DNA from: UBA4416 sp038327195
GTDB taxonomy: Bacteria > Bacteroidota > Bacteroidia > B-17B0 > Aurantibacillaceae
Assembly: GCA_038327195.1 (NCBI GenBank)
Contig: JBBQKU010000007.1
Coordinates: 1-64,000, forward strand
Length of the DNA stretch: 64,000 bases
Reading direction: 5' to 3'
Below the pieces are notes generated by a model. The model was not told the origin of the DNA and ran no database searches. It worked only from the letters and a program-made list of their open reading frames with translations. The translations under genes were made by a program, and so were the position numbers. Position 1 is the first letter of the stretch, and every line of letters starts with the position of its first letter. This document shows positions 17,035 to 24,935 of the stretch, in pieces.

Positions 17035-17229
17035 ATGCCAAAAATGAAAACAAACTCTAGTGCAAAGAAGAGATTCTCTGTAACTGGGACCGGCAAAATT
17101 AAAAGAAAACACGCTTTCAAAAGTCATATTTTGACAAAGAAAGCTACAACACGTAAACGTGAGTTATCAAAAACAGGCTTAGTACATAAGCGTGATATGA
17201 ATAACGTGAAGTTTATGCTTTGTATGTAA
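17035..17229 (+). CDS. rpmI: 50S ribosomal protein L35
   Basis: This 64-residue basic protein of the large ribosomal subunit matches the family in full: PKMKTNSSAKKRFSVTGTGK at the N terminus, then the KRKHAFKSHILTKK core. The length is typical. The gene lies 35 bp after infC and 221 bp before rplT, in the usual order. The start is the ATG of MPKMKTN. No Shine-Dalgarno sequence precedes it, as is usual for this phylum. Confidence 0.96.
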   Translation: MPKMKTNSSAKKRFSVTGTGKIKRKHAFKSHILTKKATTRKRELSKTGLVHKRDMNNVKFMLCM

Positions 17230-17450
17230 TCTTATAAGTTACTAAAAAATTAGATTTTTTAAGGCGAATCAAATTTTTAAACCACAGTTTACTTAAGGTA
17301 AACGAGGATTTAAAAATTTAAATTCAACGAAGAAAAAGCAATATTTTAGAATTTATAATTAACCCGAGTAAAACGGTTATTAAATTAACCAGAAACTACG
17401 TTTTAAAAGTGCTAAAAATTAGCCACGTAAAATCAAAAAATTAAAAAGAA
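17230..17450 (+). ncRNA. Possible structured leader before rplT
   Basis: The 221-bp gap between rpmI and rplT is much longer than the other gaps in this group and has no gene. It can form several stems: GTTTAC/GTAAAC (17287-17292 with 17298-17303), GGTTA/TAACC (17375-17379 with 17386-17390) and GTGCTAA/TTAGCCAC with one bulge (17409-17415 with 17419-17426), the last ending 24 bp before the rplT start. In other phyla L20 represses its own operon by binding such an mRNA structure. A role here is inferred only. Confidence 0.35.
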
Positions 17451-17795
17451 ATGCCACGTTCAGTCAATCACGTTGCGAGTAGAGCTCGCAGAAAGAAAAT
17501 CCTAGCTTTAACTAAAGGTTATTGGGGTGCTAGAGGTAATGTTTGGACAATCGCCAAAAATACTTTAGAAAAAGGTTTAACTTATGCTTACCGCGATCGT
17601 AAAAACAAAAAACGTACGATGCGTTCATTGTGGATACAACGTATTAATGCAGGTGTTCGCCAATACGGAATGAGTTATAGCGAATTTATTGGAAAAGTAA
17701 ATTCAAAAAACATTGGTTTAAACCGTAAAGTTTTAGCTGATTTAGCAATGAATCATCCAGAAGCGTTTAAAGCAGTTGTTGATCAAGTAAAATAA
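17451..17795 (+). CDS. rplT: 50S ribosomal protein L20
   Basis: This 114-residue basic protein binds 23S rRNA early in 50S assembly. Family landmarks are MPRSVNHVASRARRKKIL, KGYWGARGNVWTIAKN, and the C-terminal part with RSLWIQRINAGVRQYGMSYS and NRKVLADLAMNHPEAF. Length is normal. It is the last gene of the thrS-infC-rpmI group and is followed by a strong terminator at 17817. The long leader in front of it may serve autoregulation. Confidence 0.97.
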   Translation: MPRSVNHVASRARRKKILALTKGYWGARGNVWTIAKNTLEKGLTYAYRDRKNKKRTMRSLWIQRINAGVRQYGMSYSEFIGKVNSKNIGLNRKVLADLAMNHPEAFKAVVDQVK

Positions 17796-17816
17796 TTACT
17801 CGAAACATAATTTTTC

Positions 17817-17846
17817 AAAAGCCGTTCGATAAGAACGGCTTTTTTT
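17817..17846 (+). terminator. Intrinsic terminator of the thrS-infC-rpmI-rplT operon
   Basis: GCCGTTC (17821-17827), loop GATAA and GAACGGC (17833-17839), extended by AAAA/TTTT and followed by seven T residues. It is a classic strong terminator 25 bp after the rplT stop codon. Confidence 0.92.
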
Positions 17847-17849
17847 ATG

Positions 17850-17964
17850 ATTTTATACCAATTTGATTTATTGGACAGACCAAAAATTTCTTGTATAATG
17901 CCGATGCAATAGCTGTTTAGACCAATGTAATTGGTCTATAACAGATATGCTTTCGGTATAAAAT
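17850..17964. mobile_element. MITE-like element with 10-bp terminal inverted repeats
   Basis: ATTTTATACC (17850-17859) and GGTATAAAAT (17955-17964) are perfect 10-bp inverted repeats bounding 115 bp without any coding frame. Inside is a strong nested hairpin: AGACCAAT (17919-17926), loop GTA, ATTGGTCT (17930-17937), extended by CTGTT (17913-17917) and AACAG (17940-17944). The structure looks like a small non-autonomous transposable element. No target-site duplication is evident. The alternative is a long regulatory hairpin. Confidence 0.5.
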
Positions 17965-18073
17965 TTAGGAATTGAATCAAATACTTGACAAAAATCAGTT
18001 TTTGAACTGACGCAAATCATTAAAACTGTTCTATAAAATTCTGACTTTTGTATTTGTAATATTTAAAATTAGA

Positions 18074-18427
18074 ATGACTACGATTAAGACAAATAAGCCA
18101 ATAAAGGCATCAGAAGTAAAGAAAACATTTAATAACCAATTTCCATTTTTGAGAATTGAGTTTTTTAAAAAGAAACATAAAGCTTTACAAGGTTCTTTGA
18201 AAAAGGAATTAATAGCTGAAGATTTCATAATTAATTCTGATGGTGGTTCAATTGAATTTAAAGACGATATGTTAGTTTCTGAATTAGAAAAACAGTTTGA
18301 AGATAAACTTAAATTATCAGTGCAGGTTTTTAGAAAGTCTGGAAAATCATGGTTAGAAACTACCTTTACAGATGGTTGGAGTTTGAAAAAACAAAATCAA
18401 GAAGGTTTAGATTTAAGTCAAATTTAA
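18074..18427 (+). CDS. Conserved small protein of unknown function
   Basis: 117 residues, cytoplasmic, with no signal peptide or membrane helix. It has a mixed alpha/beta pattern. Near the C terminus, the segments LKLSVQVFRKSGKSWLETT and TDGWSLKKQNQEG look strongly constrained. I recall similar uncharacterised proteins in Bacteroidota but no assigned function. It is a single-gene unit, ended by the bidirectional terminator at 18447 shared with the convergent stress-protein operon. Confidence 0.65.
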   Translation: MTTIKTNKPIKASEVKKTFNNQFPFLRIEFFKKKHKALQGSLKKELIAEDFIINSDGGSIEFKDDMLVSELEKQFEDKLKLSVQVFRKSGKSWLETTFTDGWSLKKQNQEGLDLSQI

Positions 18428-18446
18428 TTTATTTTTTTACCCAAAT

Positions 18447-18478
18447 AAAAAAGGAATCTAATTTTAGATTCCTTTTTT
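18447..18478. terminator. Bidirectional intrinsic terminator
   Basis: AAAAAAGGAATCTA pairs with TAGATTCCTTTTTT (18447-18460 with 18465-18478). Both strands end in a run of T residues. It separates the small gene at 18074 from the minus-strand universal-stress operon. Confidence 0.88.
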
Positions 18479-18517
18479 ATTTTATTAATTATTTGATTGT
18501 AATAATTTATCCAATTT

Positions 18518-19408
18518 TTAAAAAGGAACACCTGGAGTTCCACCTTCAGTCATCAGACTTAATTCAGGCTTAATACATAAAACTGGCACTTTAGAATTAT
18601 TAATTAATTGATGAATAAAATTATCTAGTAATATGGATTTAAATTCAGTGTCTTGATCTGTCATAGAAACAATGATTTCAGCACCAACCTTTTTTGCGAA
18701 TTGTAAAGTTTTCTTTACTTTATGCTCAGTTTTTGAAATTTCACTTGTAACAAGCACATTGCGTTTATTACATTCTTTTTCAATTTGGTTTATATATACC
18801 TCTAATTTAAATTTATCTGTTTTTTCTGCTTCATTATAAAGGGCAATTACATTTAATTGTCCACCAAATAATTTAGCGAGTTGAATGGCCACATTAACTT
18901 TTTGGCGAGTATGAGCAGATAAATCAATAGGTAATATAATATTTTCATATCCTTTTTGCGAAGGATTAGTTCTTACTGTTAAAACAGGTATTTCAGTTTT
19001 AGTTAAAGTTCTGTATGTATTAGTTCCTATAAATAAATCATTATTTGAGTCGCCACCTTGTGTTCCCATTATGATTAAGTCAGCATTATTTTCTTTACAA
19101 ATATTTGCTATTTCTGTGCTAACGCTTCCTGTAGAAAAAATAGAACTTGTTTTTACACCATATTGTTTTTGAATTCGTGTGGCTTCAGCTGAAAGTTTCT
19201 CTGATAAAAATTCAGAAATAGCGCTTGGCTTTGTTACATTTAGAATTGGTAATAGCATATTTAAAAGTTCATTTTTCTTTTGAACATTTAGAATAATAAT
19301 CTCTCCTTTGGTTAATGCTGCTATAAAAGCGGCATGTTTTACTGCGTTTTCAGCTGTTTCTGAAAAGTCAAAAGGCACTACAATTTTTTTTGTTTTTAAA
19401 TTAATCAT
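18518..19408 (-). CDS. Universal stress protein, tandem UspA domains
   Basis: 296 residues made of two UspA domains (about 5-147 and 153-285). The first has a complete ATP-binding motif G-x2-G-x9-G-T: Gly115, Gly118, Gly128 and Thr129 in GTQGGDSNNDLFIGT. The second (SMTDQDTEFKSILLDNF) has lost it. Such pairs of a binding and a non-binding domain are common. These cytoplasmic proteins respond to starvation, redox or low-oxygen stress. It is the last gene of the DoxX-like/Usp/Usp unit, 10 bp after the previous one. Confidence 0.9.
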   Translation of the reverse strand: MINLKTKKIVVPFDFSETAENAVKHAAFIAALTKGEIIILNVQKKNELLNMLLPILNVTKPSAISEFLSEKLSAEATRIQKQYGVKTSSIFSTGSVSTEIANICKENNADLIIMGTQGGDSNNDLFIGTNTYRTLTKTEIPVLTVRTNPSQKGYENIILPIDLSAHTRQKVNVAIQLAKLFGGQLNVIALYNEAEKTDKFKLEVYINQIEKECNKRNVLVTSEISKTEHKVKKTLQFAKKVGAEIIVSMTDQDTEFKSILLDNFIHQLINNSKVPVLCIKPELSLMTEGGTPGVPF

Positions 19409-19418
19409 GTTTTTATAT

Positions 19419-20207
19419 TTAATTATGAATTGATATTACGGGAACACTAGATGATAAAATTATTTTTTGAGAATTTGTTTCAATAAACAAATTATGTAAA
19501 TCGCTATAATGATGACTAATAACCATGATTAAATCAGCATCTGATTTTTTAGCATATGTTTTTAAGCCAGTCTCGAAACTTGAAGATTTATAGTTTGTAA
19601 TATTGATTCGCTTATATTTTATTGGGTTTATTATAGTTTCTTTATTAGTATCAATGTGAACAAATTCAGTTTCTACAGCCAATAATTTAATTGTAGAATG
19701 AATCAAATTTGAAAGTTTAAGCTGGATTGGCTCTTTATTATCAAGTGCTATAAGCATTTTATTTATGCGGTGAACTTTATACTTTTGTGGTACTGTAATA
19801 ATTGGACAGCTTATTTTTCCTGTTAAATCAAGTGTAGTTGTGCCACTTAATAATTTCATTAATTTATTTTTAACTTCTAAACCAATAACAACAAGCGAAA
19901 TTTTATGATTTTTAGAAAGAAATGCCACCCTATTTCTAATTCCATCATAAGTAATTTCAGTTTCAAATTTTATAGTTTTATATTCCTCAGATAATTTAGT
20001 TTTTAATTCATTTATTTTATTCTCAACATTATGATATATATCAACGTTATCAATAAAAAACAAGCCTGAATTCGTATGAACAATTGGAGCAGTTAATGCA
20101 TGAAATAATAAAATTTTTGAATGAGATTGTTTTGCAACTTGAATAGCATAGTTTAAACTATTTTCTGATGATTTTGTGAAGTCTACGCCTACTAATATGG
20201 TTTTCAT
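19419..20207 (-). CDS. Universal stress protein, divergent tandem UspA domains
   Basis: 262 residues. The first UspA domain starts MKTILVGVDFTKSSENSL and has a partly degraded nucleotide motif: Gly109 and Gly122-Thr-Thr are kept, but the second glycine is lost. The second domain starts near 146 (INKMLIALDN) and is more diverged. It is probably a non-ATP-binding or weakly binding partner of the next Usp. It lies 2 bp after the DoxX-like gene and 10 bp before the second usp gene, so the three are co-transcribed. Confidence 0.85.
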   Translation of the reverse strand: MKTILVGVDFTKSSENSLNYAIQVAKQSHSKILLFHALTAPIVHTNSGLFFIDNVDIYHNVENKINELKTKLSEEYKTIKFETEITYDGIRNRVAFLSKNHKISLVVIGLEVKNKLMKLLSGTTTLDLTGKISCPIITVPQKYKVHRINKMLIALDNKEPIQLKLSNLIHSTIKLLAVETEFVHIDTNKETIINPIKYKRINITNYKSSSFETGLKTYAKKSDADLIMVISHHYSDLHNLFIETNSQKIILSSSVPVISIHN

Positions 20208-20209
20208 AT

Positions 20210-20626
20210 TTATTTAAATATTAGGGTATCAATTCCAAAATAAAAATAGTTTGACAAAAGAAATATTGAAATAATTAAAGCAGCTCTTGGGAAAACATGT
20301 TTTAAGTCCCACATTGGATTAACATATGAAAATGCAAAAGTCACCAAAAGTAAATCAATACCAAGTAAGATATGAATGAAATTATGAAATAAACCAATCA
20401 CTAATAAAATCCCCCCAAAGAACTCAACAATAGATGTAAAGTAAGAGATAAGAACAACAAAGATGTTAGGCACGTTTTTACGTTCAGATTCATTGTGAAA
20501 AGCACTCACAATGTTTTTTATTTTCACAACAAACAATTTGTCATACCCTTGAAAAATAAGTAGTATGCCTAAAAAGCATCTAGCAAATAATTCAGCAATG
20601 TTAAAATTTAATTCTGGAGAATACAT
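20210..20626 (-). CDS. DoxX-like membrane protein
   Basis: 138 residues with four hydrophobic helices. The first (FARCFLGILLIFQGYDKLF) carries the R...G..F...G..K pattern of the DoxX superfamily. The others lie at about 58-80, 83-103 and 115-134. DoxX-like proteins are small inner-membrane proteins linked to redox or thiosulfate metabolism and oxidative stress, with no firm activity for this subgroup. It opens a three-gene stress operon, which suggests a stress or low-oxygen role. An imperfect Fnr-like palindrome lies upstream at 20661-20674. Confidence 0.65.
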   Translation of the reverse strand: MYSPELNFNIAELFARCFLGILLIFQGYDKLFVVKIKNIVSAFHNESERKNVPNIFVVLISYFTSIVEFFGGILLVIGLFHNFIHILLGIDLLLVTFAFSYVNPMWDLKHVFPRAALIISIFLLSNYFYFGIDTLIFK

Positions 20627-20876
20627 AAGACGAAGTTATTAAGCTTAGAAATGAAATAATATGACATTTATCAGTTATAAAAGTGATATATATTGTATTA
20701 AACTAATTAATGTTAAATGTAATTATTTTCATTTAAACATTTATGAATTTCTTAATTTAAAATTATGTCATTCGTCTTCTGTAAAACCTACTAATGCGTT
20801 GTTTTCATCCAAAAGTAAGTTTTATAGAATTTAATTGTATTTTTAAGAAATAGTAATCACAAGATAATTCCTTAAA

Positions 20877-22499
20877 ATGAAAAAAATTGTACTTTTTATC
20901 GTATTCCTTTCAATTTTCACGAATACATTATTTTCTCAGGAAGTAAACAAGCATATTTCATACACTAGTATATATGATTACCTAGATGAACTTGCTAATA
21001 TTCAGGTTATAGAATTATGTTCAGTTGTAAAACCTTACTCTCGTAAATTGATTTATGAAAAATTACATGAAGCTGAAGGGAAACCTGAGCTTTTAACAAA
21101 AAGACAACAAAAAGATTTAGCATTCTTTTTAAAAGATTACAATAAAGAGGTGATTCCAAATAAAAAATTTAAACGCCGTTACGATTTATTTTATTATAGA
21201 GATTCTCTTTTTCAATTTACACTAAATCCAATTTTAGGATATTCATACGCAACTAACGAAAATGGCCACGCTACTCAACGTTGGAATGGACTAGAAATGA
21301 ATGGGCAGGTTGGTAAAAATTTTGGTTTTTATTTTAGCCTACGTGATAATGGTTATTATAATGTATTAACTACTCCAAATTATTTAACCCAATCACCTGG
21401 CGCTAATTATAAGCCTTACCAAGGAACTAACAATGCAAGAACTGATTTTGATGAAGCTAGAGCAGGGGTAAGTTATGGTTGGAAATGGGGATCAATTAGT
21501 TTAATAAAAGATAATTTTGTTTGGGGAAATAATTATAATGGTGCGAATATTTTTTCTGGCAGACAACCTTCATTTGCTTATTTAAGCTTTAAAATGAAAC
21601 CTAGTAAATGGTTTGAGTTTAATTACATTCATGGTAATTTGGTTTCACAAGTATTAGATTCCTCTAAAACATATGGAGTTGGAAGTGGATTACGAAAAAG
21701 TTTTTATCCGAAATTTTTAGCAGCCAATTTATTTACATTCAAACCACTCAAAGGGTTACATATATCATTAGGGAATTCAATAGTGTACAGTGATAAATAT
21801 ATTCAACCTATCTATTTAATTCCATTTATGTTTTTTAAGTCTGGCGATAGAACCATGAGTGGAGCAGGAAGTAATGCATTGGGAGAAAATTCGCAAATGT
21901 TTTTAGATGTGAGTTGTCGGATGATACCCAAAACTCATATTTATGGTTCTGTATTTGTTGATGAAGTAAACGTAGGCAAAATGTTTAGTTCAAAATACCA
22001 AACCAATTTAATGAGTTTTAAAGCTGGCTTCAGAATAACTAACTTAATAAAAAATACAGCATTCACTTTAGAATATACACGAACTAATCCTTGGGTTTAC
22101 GTTCATCCTATTTCCACAACTACATTTGCCTCTAACAATTATAATATGGGACATTATTTAGGGCAAAATGCTCAAGAAGTTTATATGGGTTTAAAAATAA
22201 AACCGATGAGAGGTTTGGCTATAGATTTTAGTTATACACAAGCTATAAAAGGCCCTATAAGAGATTTTACACAAGTTAATGGTATTAATACTGTTGCTGG
22301 CACAAATTACATGGAGAGTATTATGTGGTTAAAAAATACTGCTTCTATAAAAGCGTATTATGAAATAGTTAATGATGTATTTGTATTTGGAGAAGGCAGT
22401 TATTCGGATGTTTCAGGATTATTGTCGACAACCTATTCTCCAACATTTTACCAAGGTAAAACCAAAACGGTTAGTTTAGGAGTAAATATTGGGTTTTAA
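20877..22499 (+). CDS. Outer-membrane beta-barrel, capsule assembly Wzi-like
   Basis: 540 residues with a signal peptide (1-20, ending TLFSQ). The mature chain alternates polar and hydrophobic residues in many strands and ends in a beta-strand (KTVSLGVNIGF), the usual barrel end. The middle segments NPILGYSYATNENGH and LRDNGYYN, and the region around SGDRTMSGAGSNALG, resemble the Wzi-like family of Bacteroidota. Wzi binds capsular polysaccharide at the cell surface. The large polysaccharide locus begins about 4 kb downstream, which supports the assignment. Another outer-membrane porin is possible. Confidence 0.65.
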   Translation: MKKIVLFIVFLSIFTNTLFSQEVNKHISYTSIYDYLDELANIQVIELCSVVKPYSRKLIYEKLHEAEGKPELLTKRQQKDLAFFLKDYNKEVIPNKKFKRRYDLFYYRDSLFQFTLNPILGYSYATNENGHATQRWNGLEMNGQVGKNFGFYFSLRDNGYYNVLTTPNYLTQSPGANYKPYQGTNNARTDFDEARAGVSYGWKWGSISLIKDNFVWGNNYNGANIFSGRQPSFAYLSFKMKPSKWFEFNYIHGNLVSQVLDSSKTYGVGSGLRKSFYPKFLAANLFTFKPLKGLHISLGNSIVYSDKYIQPIYLIPFMFFKSGDRTMSGAGSNALGENSQMFLDVSCRMIPKTHIYGSVFVDEVNVGKMFSSKYQTNLMSFKAGFRITNLIKNTAFTLEYTRTNPWVYVHPISTTTFASNNYNMGHYLGQNAQEVYMGLKIKPMRGLAIDFSYTQAIKGPIRDFTQVNGINTVAGTNYMESIMWLKNTASIKAYYEIVNDVFVFGEGSYSDVSGLLSTTYSPTFYQGKTKTVSLGVNIGF

Positions 22500-22528
22500 G
22501 ATTTTATAATTATAGAAAATTTAATGAA

Positions 22529-22557
22529 AATCTTTAATACTATTTTTATTAAAGATT
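22529..22557. terminator. A+T-rich hairpin between convergent genes
   Basis: AATCTTTAATA (22529-22539) and TATTAAAGATT (22547-22557) pair perfectly over 11 bp with a 7-base loop. Only two pairs are G-C, so termination would be weak, but the place between two convergent genes fits. Confidence 0.45.
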
Positions 22558-22573
22558 AATTAAGAAATAAATT

Positions 22574-23674
22574 TTACTCAACTAAGTATTGCATTTCAAA
22601 CAATTTAAGTTGTAATTCATACAACTTCATCTTAATTTCTAAATCTTTATCTTCTTTTTTTGCTTTTTTCTTAAATAAGCCAGTCTTTTTAGAGCCATTA
22701 CTTGATGAACTTGATTTTTCATAACCATCATCAATTCCAGCAGATTTATTTTTCGATTTAGGTCTTAATAATTTATCTCCATCAGGTAAGTCGCTTTCTT
22801 TAGCCATTCCAAAGTTGTACATTAAACCAACTCCTGTGTATAAATAGCGATCTTTATGGCTCCAACTTCTCGACCAAGAATCCATTTGATCAGTAAATGC
22901 AGTCACATAATTTACATCTAAAACTATATTCGTTTTTTGATTTAACTTAAAATTTAGTTTTCCACCAATAGGTAAAATAATTGCACTAACTGTTTTTGCT
23001 TTGTCTTGCACAAGTCCACCAGCCTGAGTAGTACTAGCGCTATCAATACCTGTAGAAGAAAAACCACTTACTTTTTCAAGATACCATTGATCGTTTACAG
23101 CTAATTTATACAATCTGCTTCTAAAAAAAGTTTGGCCAACTCCAACCGTTAAGTAAACACTCATACGATTAAAAAATTTCCTATCATTTTTATCTCTAAA
23201 TAATAATTGAGATAAATTATATTTTGCACTTACAGAATATCCCATTAAGTCAGCATTAAAGCGTCTTCTGTATAATTTATCTGCTTGTTTTTCTCCCTTT
23301 AAAGTTCCTTTGAATAATTGAATTTCAGCAGATAGACCAAATTTAAATTTTTTACCTCCAAAAACACTAAATCCTCTACCTGCACTTTTAGAAAAATCTC
23401 CTCGTTTTGGTAAATTATTATATAAGGCTACATCTCCGTAAAATAGTGTTGGACCAACGTCAGCACCAATAAACCAGCCTTGTTTAAGGCTCATGTAGTT
23501 TTCAGAACTATGTTCTGGATTTTCGTATTGACTCTTTTTGTAGGATGAAGTATCTGCATTTTGCGAATAACAAAAAACAGAAGTCAAAATAAATGTAATA
23601 CCTAAAAACAAGGAATTAAATTTAGTATCAACCAAGTCTGGTGATGTTGTAATACAAAGTATTTTTTTTACCAT
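22574..23674 (-). CDS. Outer-membrane beta-barrel protein with hydrophilic C-terminal tail
   Basis: 366 residues. The hydrophobic part of the signal peptide is at 23-38 (FLGITFILTSVFCYSQ), after a long N-terminal stretch, and no nearer ATG is available. About 65-285 show the strand pattern of the Bacteroidota outer-membrane barrel family (GWFIGADVGPTLFYGDV, then YLYTGVGLMYNFG). The last about 80 residues are charged, with KKKAKKEDKDLEIKMK and a short coiled coil, which is unusual after a barrel and suggests a periplasmic tail that contacts another protein. It is divergent from the gene at 23769, with a 94-bp shared upstream region. Confidence 0.65.
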   Translation of the reverse strand: MVKKILCITTSPDLVDTKFNSLFLGITFILTSVFCYSQNADTSSYKKSQYENPEHSSENYMSLKQGWFIGADVGPTLFYGDVALYNNLPKRGDFSKSAGRGFSVFGGKKFKFGLSAEIQLFKGTLKGEKQADKLYRRRFNADLMGYSVSAKYNLSQLLFRDKNDRKFFNRMSVYLTVGVGQTFFRSRLYKLAVNDQWYLEKVSGFSSTGIDSASTTQAGGLVQDKAKTVSAIILPIGGKLNFKLNQKTNIVLDVNYVTAFTDQMDSWSRSWSHKDRYLYTGVGLMYNFGMAKESDLPDGDKLLRPKSKNKSAGIDDGYEKSSSSSNGSKKTGLFKKKAKKEDKDLEIKMKLYELQLKLFEMQYLVE

Positions 23675-23768
23675 CTTACTTATTATTTATTAATACGGCA
23701 ATTTCGTGTTTTTTTTCCAATTCTACAAAATATATACTATATTTATTAACTTTAACTAGGTTTATAAA

Positions 23769-24929
23769 ATGAATCGTCAATTTTTAGTTAGTTTCAATTT
23801 ACGAATTCTTTTGTCAACATTCTCTGTATTTATACTGAATTCATTTCAATGTATTTCTCAAACAGATTCACTATTCGATCATAGTAATTATTGTAAAAAA
23901 TTAGCCATCGAAAGTGCTCAATTATCAGATCAAACATACTTGTTTGCTCAACAAAGTTATTTTGAAAAGCAACCAATTTTAATTTCAAATAATATTGATA
24001 CAGCTCTTTTTTCAATTAATGATGCTATAATTAGTATAGATTCTGCAATTATTATGGCTTCAGATTCTGCAATAATGGCTTTAAAATATTCCAAAATTTC
24101 TCTGGAATTTCAGAAAAAAGCTCAAAAAGCACTAGTTATTGCAAAAAGTGCACATAATTACAGTGAAAAGAAAGCATTATTAAAAAAAGCTATGGTGTTT
24201 TCAGAAAACGCAACTATTGATGCCTACCATGCTTCGTTTTATTTTGCCGGTAATAAAAAAAGAAAAAAGAAAGAGGATTTAAAAGACTCGATTGTTTCTG
24301 AAAAACAAATCACAAAACTTGATATTGACCAAACGTTATTTACGATTTTAAAAGAAGATTTAAATGCAAAAAGTCTAACTAATAACGATAAATTGCAAAA
24401 GCTTTCAGCTGAATTAGCAAAAACAAAAGATCCAAGTAAAATAGCAAGTTTAAAATCGCAAATAAAAAAACTAGAATTAAAAGATAAGGAACTTGTAAAA
24501 ATGAATAGTGATGCTCAAACTAAGCTTTCAACTATCAATAATCTTATTGCTGAAAACGAAAAAAATAAAATTGATTCTAAAACTCAAAAGGATACCATTT
24601 TTTCAAAAACAATTGGCAATAGTAAAGATGAATGGAATAAACCAATTAAAACAGATGCCGATTTGCCAGTATTTTTAGTATATCAAGTACAATTAGGTGT
24701 TTTTAAGGCAAGTGTTTTGCCAGAAACATTCAGAGGATTAACACCAATTTATAGTAAAATGACAGATAAAGGAGTTTGTTATACAACTGGTTTGTTTGAA
24801 AAACTATCTGACGCCAGAGAGGCGAAAAAGAATGTAAATGCGATGGGATTGACAGATGCATTTATAGTTGCCTACTATAACAAAAAGAAAATAACATTGG
24901 TTGAAGCAGCGAAGCTAGAAAAAAAATAA
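23769..24929 (+). CDS. Secreted coiled-coil protein with SPOR-like C-terminal domain
   Basis: 386 residues. The signal peptide (about 1-31) ends CISQ. The middle (about 60-270) is helical, with Ala/Ser-rich heptads and coiled coil (LKSQIKKLELKDKELVKMNS). The last 90 residues resemble the SPOR domain as it occurs in Bacteroidota: YQVQLGVFKASVLPETFRGL, then YTTGLFEKLSDAREAKKNV and FIVAYYNKKKI. SPOR domains bind denuded peptidoglycan strands. It meets the OmpA-like gene tail to tail with 6 bp between them, so two peptidoglycan-linked envelope proteins sit together. Confidence 0.7.
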   Translation: MNRQFLVSFNLRILLSTFSVFILNSFQCISQTDSLFDHSNYCKKLAIESAQLSDQTYLFAQQSYFEKQPILISNNIDTALFSINDAIISIDSAIIMASDSAIMALKYSKISLEFQKKAQKALVIAKSAHNYSEKKALLKKAMVFSENATIDAYHASFYFAGNKKRKKKEDLKDSIVSEKQITKLDIDQTLFTILKEDLNAKSLTNNDKLQKLSAELAKTKDPSKIASLKSQIKKLELKDKELVKMNSDAQTKLSTINNLIAENEKNKIDSKTQKDTIFSKTIGNSKDEWNKPIKTDADLPVFLVYQVQLGVFKASVLPETFRGLTPIYSKMTDKGVCYTTGLFEKLSDAREAKKNVNAMGLTDAFIVAYYNKKKITLVEAAKLEKK

Positions 24930-24935
24930 TTTCAA

